In this document: positions 1-9,951 of the stretch, one piece after another
How positions within the stretch are numbered: the stretch's first letter is position 1
Layout of the letters: every line of letters starts with the position of its first letter
Assembly: GCA_021527695.1 (NCBI GenBank)
Contig: JAKFAO010000007.1
Location: forward strand, 744,001-808,000
Source: Naematelia aurantialba
Taxonomy: Eukaryota > Basidiomycota > Tremellomycetes > Tremellales > Naemateliaceae
Length of the DNA: 64,000 bases
Reading direction: 5' to 3'
Program-made: the position numbers and the translations under genes
Notes under the pieces: generated by a model
Told to the model about the DNA's origin: nothing
Seen by the model: the letters and a program-made list of their open reading frames with translations, nothing else
The model's database searches: none

Positions 1-1012
1 TTTCTTTCCTTCTTCGTTCTTCCTTCCCTTCTTCGTTCTTCCTTCGTTCTTCGTCCCTCTCTCGTTTGTCTCATTCCACCACATACCATTGCCCCAACTC
101 AAGGGCCCAGCTGACGACGTCCCCAGGATACGCATGGCCGACACGCTCGAGAAGGCAGGCGTAAAGCTCTCGTCGAACCAGGTCGAGTTTTCGCTCCTCC
201 GCCGACACCCAGAGACGTCTGGCTTGCTTGCCGAGTGCAAGAAGCGTGGTATTGCGTTGTTGGGCTGTATGTCTCGCCTCTTTCGTCTCCTCCCAGTCTT
301 GTCCCTCCGCCGCCTCTGTCCCTCCGCTGCCTTCTCTGGTTCCCTACTTGGACCCCGCCCGGGTAATCCTCATCCAGTCCCCTCATCCGCCCCACTGCAA
401 TCACAGCGAAGAGCTGAAACTTTCTGACAGACTCGCCGCTGGCAATGGGGAGGTTGACGGGCAAATACGGGCCCGACAACCCCATTCCCAGCAACCGCAA
501 GTGAGTCGAAGGGCACTCCACGCAATCCTATACTGTCCTCGACTGCTTCGAATCCTGTGTGGCGCTGTTCACCAAACCACTCATCCTTTCACCAAGTTGG
601 GAGGATACTCGCTGACGCTGAGTCAGATTCTCCTCTCAATTCACTTGGGAGCAGATAGCCCCGTTGTTGGAACGCATGAAGACCCTTGCGGAGAAATACG
701 AGGTATCGGTCTCTGCTATTGCGCTCAACTGGGTAATCTGTAAAGGCGCGATCCCGCTCGGAGGCGCCCGCAACGCCCAGCAAGCGGAACAGGTGAGTCC
801 GGCAGCCAGTGACGCCATCCCACCACCCCATCCACCACATGGAAGGTGGAGGAATGATCGTACTCTGAGGCGAGAGCCGAGAGCGACTGCTGATGGTTGC
901 GTTTGTGCAGAATGCCAAAGCTGCAACATTCAGTCTGGACGAAAAAGAGGTCAGCGAGCTAGACAGCTTGGGTCAGGTGGGAAAGACCGATTGGTTATGG
1001 CAGCATGCGTAG
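1..1012 (+). CDS. Aldo/keto reductase, 3' part (5' end outside window)
   Basis: NADPH-dependent oxidoreductase of the aldo/keto reductase family, expected to be cytosolic. Only the C-terminal half is in the window. Exons read as 127-266, 431-500, 627-792 and 911-1012, all with GT-AG introns and consistent phase; bases 1-126 are intron, pyrimidine-rich at the left edge. Visible family signatures are SNQVEFSLL, YSPLAMGRLTGKYGP, ALNWVICKGAIPLGGARNAQQ (a beta-strand followed by the loop that grips the NADP phosphate) and a C-terminus ending in a tryptophan-rich WLWQHA. The catalytic tetrad lies in the missing N-terminal part, so activity cannot be judged. The family is certain; the substrate is unknown. 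It is convergent with the HAD gene on the right. Confidence 0.88.
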
Positions 1013-1351
1013 TGGGACTGTCCACGGCCAGCGGGTAGAGCCGAACAGAACTTGTCCTGGGGTCTGTCTTTGTGGGTGGTATATCTCCGTAGTGTGTTGG
1101 TTCCGCATGTCACCTAATCAAGAAAAAGAATGACATCTCGTGTGATAATCCCGGCAACGAGCATGAACAGAAGCTTGCCGCATGCACAAGAAAAGACGAA
1201 AAGAAGCTACCTATGGCTGACGTCTACCTGAAGCACCCACCGTCCGGTTCACCATGTCCAGCGCCCAACTGTGCGCCCAACGTCAACGTCCGGCTTGTCA
1301 CCGGCGCGGTCCGTCTCCTATGCTGAGCGACCTGTGGCATTGGGCCACGCG
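1013..1351. other. Convergent intergenic interval
   Basis: Shared 3' region between the aldo/keto reductase (+) and the HAD-fold gene (-). No open frame with coding character and no repeat seen. Confidence 0.6.
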
Positions 1352-3111
1352 TTAGTTGTTCCCCAGCACGTCCAGCTCGTCCCACTCGCCAACCCAGCGA
1401 ATCACGTCTCCCCACGTATCCGCCCTCCAGAGATTATCGCCCACCTCGATCGGCTCTCGGGGCAGGGGCACGCCGTGCGCCTCGCGTTCTTGGAACGTCA
1501 GGTGTTCTGCCGGGGTGGCTAGGCCCGACCGCGACCGGTTCCACGCGTACGGCCCGAAGAGGAGACACGGGATCGGCGGGTCCGACGCGCGGATCGGCTC
1601 GAGGTTGCCGTGGTGGTCGTCGATGAAGAGCGAGGCGTTGATGGCGCGCAGGACCTGGGACGTCAGTGGGCTCTTGAGGTGTTTCGTGGGCGAAATGCAG
1701 GGGCAGCCCGGGATCGCGCGATGACACATAGATCCAATCCCGTCCATAACACACAGCATCCTTGGTCATACGCAGCACCCTTAATCAGACACAGCGTCCT
1801 TAGTCATACATGGCACCCTGAGCAGACAAGCACTCTTTGTCAGACAGAGCAGAGAGAGCAGAGGCTCGGATCGAAAGAGAGGAGAACACATCGCCCGCCT
1901 ACTATTAGATCCAGGCCGCAGACTCACCTTGAGCTTGTTCTTCCCGCCACTACCCTGCTCAATCTTCGTCTTGAGCGCCTCTCTGAGCTCCTCGTTCAGC
2001 TGGTCCTCCCGTGCCTCACCACTGGCAGTGCTTCGCCTCTCCCCAAGGTCAGCCCGCCCCAGGTCACCATAGGTATTGGTAAACCAAGCGGCAGCGACGA
2101 CGTCATCGTCGTTCAAGCCCACTGTGATGCCCTGCCGAGCGAGCCACTCCAGCACGGCCGGCCGGTCAGATTCCGGCCGAGCAATGACGATGTGCAGCGG
2201 ATGGCCCATGGCGTGCAGTGCTCGGAGAGCAGGAACGAATCCCGGCACAGGAGCGGTCTTCGGAAGCAGGTTGCCGAGCGCTTTGAGCTTGCGCTCCACA
2301 CCTGTCGTCGACCGCACTATCAGCCGCCCTCACACAAAGCGCGCAGGCGAGATGCGTGGAAACACAAGCCAAGTGTCCAAGCGTGTGAGGTGTGAGGGCA
2401 TGAGCTCACCGGCCATAGGACCCCAGCCGCGGTTCTGGAAAATGATGTAGCTCTGGTAGTCGTCACTGGTGGTGTCAGCTGTGTTGCTTCTTCAGCCGGG
2501 GACGGGACGCACAGAGTCAAGTCAGTGCCATACTGCGCATTGTGCTCTGTGATGAGGGCGAGCACGTTCTGGGCGCAAACGTCGTCAAAATCAAGCGCAA
2601 TCACGCGCCCGTTCTTCTTGCCCTTGTAGTCGGCCTCGAAGCCCTCGACAAAGGCGTTCTGCGCCGCCACCTCACCGTCGTGCCCATCCCCGTTCACCCC
2701 GTCCTCTGTTCCCGGACTGTCGGCCTGCTCTTGTTCCGTCTCGAACCGGTCGCCATCGGCGTCCGCCTCGAACTGGGGCTCTTCGGCAATTGCCCCTTCG
2801 GACCGATTGTTCCCTCGCCGCCTGCGGCCGAACAGGGGGAACGAGCCACTGTCTCGCAGCTGCCCCAAGGCGGCGGTCATGGGCGAGACCGGGGCCGAGC
2901 CATGCACGGCCACGACACTGGGATGAACCGACGGCGACGCGATCGACGTTGGGGCAGACTCGTCGAGTTTCGACACAGGGGCAGACTCGGGGTCGGTGCC
3001 CGACTCGGTGGAAGACGAGGTGAGGGTCGCGGAGAAATGGTTGGATGAGCCCGGGGTCGCAACGGTCGGCGACGCAGCCTGTTCAGTCGCGGCGCTGTTG
3101 CTTCTCGTCAT
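1352..3111 (-). CDS. HAD-superfamily protein with disordered N-terminus
   Basis: Four exons (3111-2513, 2465-2410, 2301-1928, 1672-1352; 449 aa). The first ~170 residues are Ser/Pro/Thr-rich and then acidic, probably disordered. A HAD-like fold follows: motif I VIALDFDDV (DxD nucleophile pair) near residue 175, motif II region LHIVIARPES, and motif IV LFIDDHHGN near the C-terminus. The spacing and the asparagine after the DxD resemble the 5'(3')-deoxyribonucleotidase-like branch of the HAD family, so a phosphatase or nucleotidase role is plausible, but no substrate can be named. An acidic/glutamine insert (about residues 300-340) separates motif II from motif IV. The start at 3111 is the first ATG of the frame that begins a plausible N-terminus; an upstream in-frame extension lacks one. 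Confidence 0.8.
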
Positions 3112-3756
3112 ACTGTCTACTGCTGTCCTGTTATGAGGGGCGAGGCGAGGATATGGGGGATGGGAAGCTGGCAGTGGCAGAGTGGTGTGAGATGGATTTC
3201 GAGAAGAGAGAAGAGCGCCGCCTCGCCGCCCTTTTGACAGCACGATGGTGGGGCGCACAATCCTTTCATGTCTCTTAACGACGTCAACGACGAGAACCAA
3301 CCTTTGACCTGCTCAGCCAAGCGACGAGGTCGTCGGGCGTTCCCTTCAGAGCATCGAATCGCGTAGAGCGTGCGCAAAAGCTTCCAAGGCGATGCTCAGC
3401 CTAGAGCGACGAGTTGGTGACAGCAGAGATGAGAGATGTTTCATGCGGTAATCAAATGAAGTGGACATGATGCTTTCCTCCTCCTGTCAAGGTCACCCGT
3501 CGTCTCGTCGTCCTGCTCCATGCGGCATTGTATTATGGTACTGGCTAGATCAGCTGTTGCGATCGTCGTATCGACAGGGCCAAACTATGAGTACTCACCA
3601 GTGTTTCCTCGTTACCCGATCGGTCTGACGAACCCATCCGCTACCCTCGATCCATGTCCCTCCTCTCTTCTTTCTTCGCCATACCTTCCACCCGTATCGA
3701 TACAGACCCGCCTGGCGCACTTCCGCACCCCCACTGGACCCGCTTGGACAGCAGTC
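3112..3756. other. Intergenic: promoter of HAD gene, 3' side of small membrane protein gene
   Basis: No supported gene. Short overlapping open frames here are not conserved-looking and lack splice support. Confidence 0.5.
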
Positions 3757-3981
3757 CTACTCCACGACCCGCCGTGGTGGTCTCGGCTCCGTCTCCTTCC
3801 CAGAAGGCGGTAATGACAGGTGTGCGACGGGTGCCGGCCGATCCTTGAGCCGGGGATCGTTCTTGCGCTGTTCGGTGAGGAGCATGAACGCCGCCGAGCT
3901 GGCCACTACGAGACCGAGGAAGATGAGCGGATTAGGGCCCCGCTGGGGTGGTCGGGGTGGCGGTGGTATTGGATTTGACAT
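3757..3981 (-). CDS. Small single-pass membrane protein, proline-rich N-terminus
   Basis: 74-residue intronless frame; a second in-frame ATG two codons upstream (3987) is equally possible. The N-terminus is Pro-rich (MSNPIPPPPRPPQRG), then one hydrophobic segment (PLIFLGLVVASSAAFMLL, about residues 18-36) followed by a basic, charged tail. This layout (short, N-out proline tract, one helix, basic tail) is common among fungal mitochondrial inner-membrane assembly factors, but I do not recognise a family. It shares a divergent promoter containing a long GAG trinucleotide repeat with the GT32 gene. Coding status rests on the clean frame and membrane segment only. Confidence 0.6.
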   Translation of the reverse strand: MSNPIPPPPRPPQRGPNPLIFLGLVVASSAAFMLLTEQRKNDPRLKDRPAPVAHLSLPPSGKETEPRPPRRVVE

Positions 3982-3987
3982 GATCAC

Positions 3988-4373
3988 GCAGAGTCGTCAC
4001 AAGACAAGACGAGGAAGAGGAGGAGGAGGAGGAGGAGGAGGAGGAGGAGGAGGAGGAGGAGGAGGAGGAGGAGCTAGAGGAAAAGGATAGAGGGAGATGA
4101 AAGCCCCGGTCTGTGCCTGGGGCATTCCAACTGCGAACTGCGCGGTGCTTGACATTTCCCTTATACCTGATGCTACTCCCCCTAGTCACAAATCAACAGC
4201 ATACGAATGTAGTATGCACAGCTTGGGGTCATTGCGAGGCTCGCAGCGGGAGCGGGGCTGCATACACGGCTGCTCGAGATGTCGTTGGAACCTGACCATA
4301 CTCGTCTCACCACACTTCGTCGACACAGGACTCGACTCTGTCAAACAGTACTGGGTTGCAGGACGCCAGGGAG
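3988..4373. promoter_or_regulatory. Divergent promoter between small membrane protein and GT32 gene
   Basis: 386-bp head-to-head interval. It contains the (GAG)19 tract at 4017-4073, which reads as a pyrimidine-rich (CTC)n leader for the minus-strand gene. No TATA box is evident. Confidence 0.5.
4017..4073 (+). repeat. (GAG)19 trinucleotide microsatellite
   Basis: Nineteen perfect GAG copies, uninterrupted, within the divergent promoter or 5' leader just upstream of the small membrane protein gene. Confidence 0.98.
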
Positions 4374-6628
4374 ATGGCCAGGGCGCAGCATCTACTGACT
4401 GCACGACGGAGGGCGCTGTTGCTCTTCCTACTTCTCCTTCTGCCGGTATCTCTCCTGTCCGTCTTGTTCTGGAGGACTGGCAGCCCAATTTCTAGGATTT
4501 CAGGCGAACGGGCCGCCTACACCGCGTCTGGAAAGCGCTGTTTCTGGCTGTTCGACTCTAACGCGGGTCCTGTCCATTCCGAGTACATAGGTGACGGAAC
4601 GAGCCGGACGGCCGGAAAGGATCCAGATGCGCATATCGCGGGCGGTGACGCCCAGGTGTTGCCTGCCAGCGACATACCGGTGTCGGGTATCGAGGCGTAC
4701 ATGCGCGCTCACATTGCCGATCTGGGCGGGTCGTTTGACGCCGCGAAAGCAGAGGCAGCGCATGGTCTCAAGCTCGGTGCCACCTCGTTGGCCGAGTACA
4801 CTGCCGAGCTGCTCTCGAATTACAGGACGTACCTCGGCACGTCGTCGCCCCGCCCACCACGCTACCTCGCACCGCTCCTCTCGCGGCTTGCTCTGCGTCC
4901 GCCGAGCGCGCCCCTGCCGGACCGCCCGAGGCAGATCCTCACTACCGACAAGGCGATGAGCGCCGACGGCCTGCCGCAGGGGTTCGAGCGGTGGAGGGAG
5001 GTCATGCCAGACTGGGAGGTCAGGTACTTTGACGATACGGGCCTCGAGACGTGGGTCCGAAAGGCGTTTGGCGGCACACGCGGAGAAAGGGTCTGGCAAG
5101 CTCTGCCTCGTCAAGTGCTCAAGACCGACGTTTTCAGGCAAGTCGTCTGGCGCGTATGGTATCGCATCGATCCAGGGGCTGACGACGTAGATATATGGTC
5201 AGCCACTGGAGTCGCCGCACAGCATGGGTGCTGATCTTACTAGGCCATGCTCGTTGAAGGAGGGATCTATACCGACAGGTCAGTGGGCCCGAGCCGTCAG
5301 ACCCCAAGCAGTGTCAGATTTCCGCTGACGGTTAGGATGTTTTAGTGATAGTACATCCCCTCCATCTCTGCCGGCATAACACACTGAGCCACTCTCAGCC
5401 GCGCCTATCATCCACGCAGACCTTTGGGGCTATCCGCACCACGAAGGAACACCACCACTGCTCACACACCTCTCGCGCCTGCTGTCTCTCTCCAACCCAT
5501 CGCCGCGCTCATCGCCACACTGCCAATCTTCCACCTCGACCTCCCATGAAGACCTCCCGTTCGATTCCGAGACTAACGGTGAGCTTGATGCCGCGCCGCC
5601 TGTGGCGATCTACGACGCACCGCCGGTGGACGACGGGTCTGAGCTGGGTCCTCCCGCACTCGTCGTCAGCGTCGAAAGCGACGCAATCTCTTTCGGGTGG
5701 GACAACTGGGTGAGTTGGGCTGCCTCCAACACAGGAGACGGAGTGCGAGGGGATGGAGAGGAGAGGTGCGCTCATCGTTGCTAGCGGGAGCTCGGCCTGT
5801 CGCGCGCAGTGCAGATCACACAGTGGACGTTCATGGCTCGACCAGGACATCCAGTGTTCCTCGACGCGCTTGGACGCACGCTACGCAAGACGGAGAAGAT
5901 TCTGCGAGAAGCCGAGTTGGCGCACGCCGCAGGAGAGCCGTATGTCCCAGAGACCGCGGTATGTTACCGCCTACAAGTTCTATACTCGTCTACATTCATC
6001 TCCGATAACAGCTAAAGAACCCACGAAATTATACTCGCGAGAGTAGTGGTGACACATACAGCTCGAGTGGACAGGACCGGGGGTATTGTAAGTGCGAGCG
6101 TCGGCTCTCCCTCCCCATTCCTGCCCGGTCAGGAGCATATATATTTTATGTTGACTTCCTCAGCTCTGATTGCGTATATCGATACCTCCTTGCGCGATAC
6201 GGTTTCTTGCCGGAACGACTCGTACATCAAAAACAGCCAATTCGGATAGGCGACGTCTTGTGCGTACCACTTTGTCATCTCTTTCAGCGTGGAGTATAGT
6301 GAGATGGCTGATGGGGCAGAATTTTGCCTGCCGGGTCGTTCTCGTCCGTGTCGCCATTTACCGACGAGGAACAGCGGGAGTGGGCCGCGTCGTATCATGG
6401 GTTTGAAGGTCCGTTGTCGTTGAGGGACCCTAACCGCACTGCTTTCGCTGCTGGTTGGGTGGGAGCGTAAATCAGATGCTCATGGTTACTTTCTATTCAG
6501 GTCGGTGGCGCGAGACTGATCCGCGCGAACAACTCCTCGAAAAGCTTCGCGAGATGAAGCAACAGGTCGAGGAAGCCAAGGCGAACACTACAATCGCGCA
6601 AACCACGGCCACTGCGTCGAAGGGGTAA
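4374..6628 (+). CDS. GT32 alpha-1,6-mannosyltransferase-like (Och1/Hoc1 family)
   Basis: Golgi type II glycosyltransferase (DXD family, GT32) that adds mannose to N-glycan outer chains or related glycans. Ten exons: 4374-5137, 5191-5197, 5244-5278, 5346-5350, 5399-5709, 5785-5958, 6062-6087, 6164-6259, 6320-6453, 6501-6628, giving 559 aa in frame. An N-terminal anchor (ARRRALLLFLLLLLPVSLLS) is followed by a stem. The catalytic core reads VLKTDVFRYMAMLVEGG, then IYTDSDTAPI with the D-S-D metal site, then LEWTGPGVFSDCVYRYLL. Two microexons of 7 and 5 nt are needed to obtain this core, and the intron before the first is GC-AG. The start could also be 4356. A Ser/Pro/Asp insert (about residues 290-355) follows the DXD region. 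Family certain; the exact donor or acceptor linkage is inferred. Confidence 0.87.
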
Positions 6629-7107
6629 GACGTGCACTCTACTGTATTTCCTGGGCATTAACGCGCAGGGTGGTGTGGGCGTCAAGGTCCCCAGAGTCAC
6701 GTGAATGCCTAGTAGCCAGTGAGATGGAGACTCGGATGTAGCAGTAGAAGCGGTCGTCACAGGGTCGAGTCTTAGAGATGCAATGCATGCTGTATTCCAG
6801 TCGACTATGCTCCACGGACTACACTTTGAGTCGCCCACCGCATCACCTATACTCTATACTACAACATGTTTATTCAGCTCTTGTGGTTCAAGAAGCCGAA
6901 TATATCCGAATCGTGCGTACCCTCACGTCTCGCGCAGCAGATCTCTTCTTTTGCCTCTCCTACCGCCAAGCACAAGCAGCGACTCCCTCGCCTAGCTCTG
7001 ATCCACGCATCCGACTGAATGACCTCGATAACCAGTCTGGCTGGCTTGTGGATGGCGCTACTCTCAGCCTGGTGTGTCCACTTCTCTACGGCTGGATGCC
7101 CCGATTC
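6629..7107. other. Convergent intergenic interval
   Basis: 3' regions of the GT32 gene (+) and the small membrane protein gene (-). A short plus-strand frame starting at 6868 could be spliced to about 40 codons but has no recognisable features, so I do not call it. Confidence 0.45.
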
Positions 7108-7930
7108 TTATCGTCCGTTCCCTGAAACGCCTGTAACCCCCGACACCCCCGTAGGTTCAGACTGCATCGAGGGATCGGCCTTGCCGCCTGGCGTGGTCGT
7201 CTTGAACCACGAAACGTCCGTGCTGTCGCTTGCTCGATCCCTGTCTGGCCCTGGACCAGTGTCAGTGGCGTCCAAAGCGTTCTCGGTCTGATTTTCCAGG
7301 ACGAAGCTTCGACCGATAAGACACAATTGGGAGGATAGTCGACAAGTGGTTGAAAGTGGGATGATACAGACAGAACGGTATCGGCGGCGGAGTGAAGGGT
7401 CAGATGTGAAGGCGAATGCGACGTGGATTTGGGTTTCGTAGAAGCTGGAGAAACAACGTACGTCCTCTGGGTCCGGCAGCTCGAGCCGCTCTCAGTGGCG
7501 TTTCGCGACGTCTCTTGTCCACAGCCTGCTTGGAGTAGTAGTATCCGATGGCAGATGCTACGCAAAGGGCCTGCCAAGTGTGAGCGCCTCGACTACGGGA
7601 CCAGTGGCGGGCGCGGTGGTATGTTATCCGTCGGAGGAGTGGGCGATGAGATCGAGTTATCAGATATTGTGTCCAGCAGTAATAGACACTGGATTACGTG
7701 GCGGACAGGAGCGTAGAAGTCGGTGACGACGGAACTGCAGCCGATTGGGAGTCGTCTGACAAGTCTGACACGCAGCTACAGCGCCCTTGCTGCTCAGGAG
7801 GGAGAGGGCCATGGTCGCCCGTTGAAAAAACTCACGGTCCACCCATATACCTGTAAGACTGATCAGCAGGCTCTCGGCTCTTGGACGTCGACCGTACCAC
7901 TGTAGATGCTGGGCTCATCTGGGGTGACAT
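7108..7930 (-). CDS. Small membrane protein with basic YYYSKQAVDKRRR motif
   Basis: Multi-exon gene, boundaries partly uncertain. The best-supported middle exon encodes a short hydrophobic stretch (ALCVASAIGYYYSK) followed by the basic QAVDKRRRETP, a pattern of fungal mitochondrial-type single-pass proteins. The last exon, ending at the stop at 7108, encodes a polar tail rich in Asp, Gly and Ser (GPGPDRDRASDST, VSGVTGVSGNGR). A first exon from the ATG at 7930 can be joined in phase 2 to an acceptor near 7615. The last junction (donor near 7465, acceptor near 7310) is a guess. No family name assigned. What supports it as a gene is the hydrophobic-basic segment and the coherent tail, not homology. 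Confidence 0.45.
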
Positions 7931-8240
7931 GTCGAGCAGGTGGTAAAATGCCAACGGCTACGAAAGCTGGCAAGATGAAAGTGGAGGTCGTGCGGTGCGC
8001 CTATTCCACTAGCGCGCCTATCTCTGATGGCCTGGGTTGGTCGGCGGACAGTATAAGGAGAATCGAGTGCACTTTGCTGTCTTTCCAGCACCTGCTGCCC
8101 GTCGATCAGCCAGAGCAGGGCTTGTCGAAGTCGCGGTCTTGAGTCCCAAGTTCTGGGCGGCGCCAAGCTCATCGTCGCAAATGACTCCAGCATGACTTGA
8201 CAGCTCATCAGGCCGACCTACCGTCGCACGAGGCGCAGAG
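7931..8240. promoter_or_regulatory. Divergent intergenic interval
   Basis: Lies between the starts of the small membrane protein gene (-) and the TBC gene (+). No TATA box or repeat recognised. Confidence 0.45.
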
Positions 8241-9541
8241 ATGAGCACCAACCTGCAAGACTACATCGAGGTGAGTGTGCCGCGCTGACACGGTGCTCAC
8301 GGGCCAGCTCCTCAACGCCGAACAATACGTCCAGGTTGGCAAGCTCCGCGAGAATGCGCGGCATGGCATTGCGCCCCGCGTGCGAGGGGTGAGCTGCGAT
8401 TCGGCGTCCCGTGCTGATCTGCAGGAAGTATGGATGTACCTCCTTGGCGTGCTTGTGCCAGACAAGACCTCTGAGATCACCTCGCTCCTGTCCCTGACCT
8501 CGACGTACCAAGCTCTCCCGTCGTCCATGCCTTCGAGCCTCACGAGCCTGCTGCTCAAGACGGCTCTCAATCACCACACGAAGCGTTTCTTCAACCCGAC
8601 CTATGCCGGCCTGATCAGCTCCATCACCGCGGAACCGGGCAGGCTGTCGAATGGCGCTTCGCCAGCGTTCAGCGCGGAGAAACACAACGCTCCGCCGCCA
8701 CTGCGGCTGTCCGAGCCGGAAGAAACGACCCTGCGGTCAGAGAATACACGGCTGCTGCCCCCGCCTCCGTCGTCCCCCCCGTCCAGGTATACCTACATGA
8801 GCATGATGGAGGAGGTCCTCGGCCGGTTTTACCATGCCGAGCTGGAACGTGGACATGACGGCGACTATCGACGCGGCCCGTATGGCCTAGGCGACTCGGA
8901 GGCAGATTGGGTCTACCTCGCGACACCATTCATGTGTTGTCTCAGTCGCCCTATCGCCGTCTTTCTGGGCTTTCAGAAACTGATGCAACGGCTTGGTAAG
9001 TTTCCGCCCGGCCAGTCTTCCCAAATATCTAATCTCATGGCAGAAACATTCCCGTCTATACCGTCACGGATCGCCTCACTTGTGACGCTGTTTCGCCTCT
9101 CTCTACCCGAGCTCTTTGCATACTTTGAAGACGAGCAAGTGCCATATATCGACGTCGCCATGAGCTGGTCCAAGACGCTCCTAGCGCGAGAAATGTGGCT
9201 CGGCAACGTCCTCCGTCTATGGGGTATGTGTCGTGGTGTCACATAGCTGATACGCAGACGCCTACCTCGCATCGGACGACATGTTCAGCCTGCACTGTTA
9301 CGTCTCGGTAGCCATCTTGTCGACATTGAAAGAGTGGGTTTGTTCTCATCATGAAACACTGATGGTAGAACCCTCGAAGAGCTCGATGGAAGCGAAGCAA
9401 AGTTGATGCTCCTCGATTTGCCACCTATGGACGTGGACAAGGTAGGCAAAGCGAACGCTCGACGCTGACATGTAGCTCTTGCAAGACGCCGCCAACTTGC
9501 GAGTGTCATTCCCCTTACCGCGTCCGGTCGATGACACTTGA
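8241..9541 (+). CDS. TBC-domain (Rab-GAP-like) protein
   Basis: Seven exons: 8241-8270, 8308-8388, 8425-8995, 9044-9223, 9258-9333, 9369-9441, 9476-9541; 358 aa in frame. TBC signatures are the N-terminal ARHGIAPRVRGEVWMYLLGV and the C-terminal AREMWLGNVLRLWDAYLASD, the typical helix pair around the conserved Arg-Leu-Trp-Asp. TBC proteins stimulate GTP hydrolysis by Rab GTPases on endomembranes. The canonical arginine finger (IxxDxxR) and glutamine finger (YxQG) are not visible; the corresponding middle region reads MMEEVLGRFYH and WVYLATPF. It may therefore be a weak or inactive GAP, or a scaffold. A Pro-rich loop (PPPPSSPPS, about residue 165) interrupts the domain. Two introns are only 34 and 36 nt. 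Confidence 0.82.
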
Positions 9542-9951
9542 ACATATTTTGTATCGCAGACAGCCTCAGGTGGCGCTGCAATGTCTTGTGTAATCCAGCC
9601 ATACAGAGAACACCAGCATGTACCATAAATACTTATAACTTTATTCGCTCCCCACTTTATCACCAGGTGGAGGGCGGCGAAAAGTTGACTGATTGTTGCA
9701 TTCAAGCATTCAACTCTGTACATTTAGCAAACATTTTGGTCACATAGAAGACATAGTGAGTACCCATGTCGTGCAATGGTTCCCCCTAGGCTGCTCCTCT
9801 TATGATGCTTGTAATTTGCGTTTGACGGGCTCGCCAATAGACGGACCATGAAACCAAACCCATGCCTTTTTTGACTGAACCAATCTTGTGCTCTCCGTCT
9901 CCTACGCGTCATCCACTGCCAGGATGGCTGCTAATTATGGTGTACCAGGAC
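9542..9951. promoter_or_regulatory. Intergenic: TBC 3' region and ZPR1 promoter
   Basis: A/T-richer than its flanks. No gene supported; the open frame running into ZPR1 from 9862 uses a start upstream of the likely one. Confidence 0.45.

Noticed and set aside
5138..5243. Simple reading of the GT32 gene with donor at 5154 and acceptor at 5243
   Set aside because: In frame, but inserts QVVWR in place of the conserved Tyr-Met; the microexon model restores the family sequence exactly.
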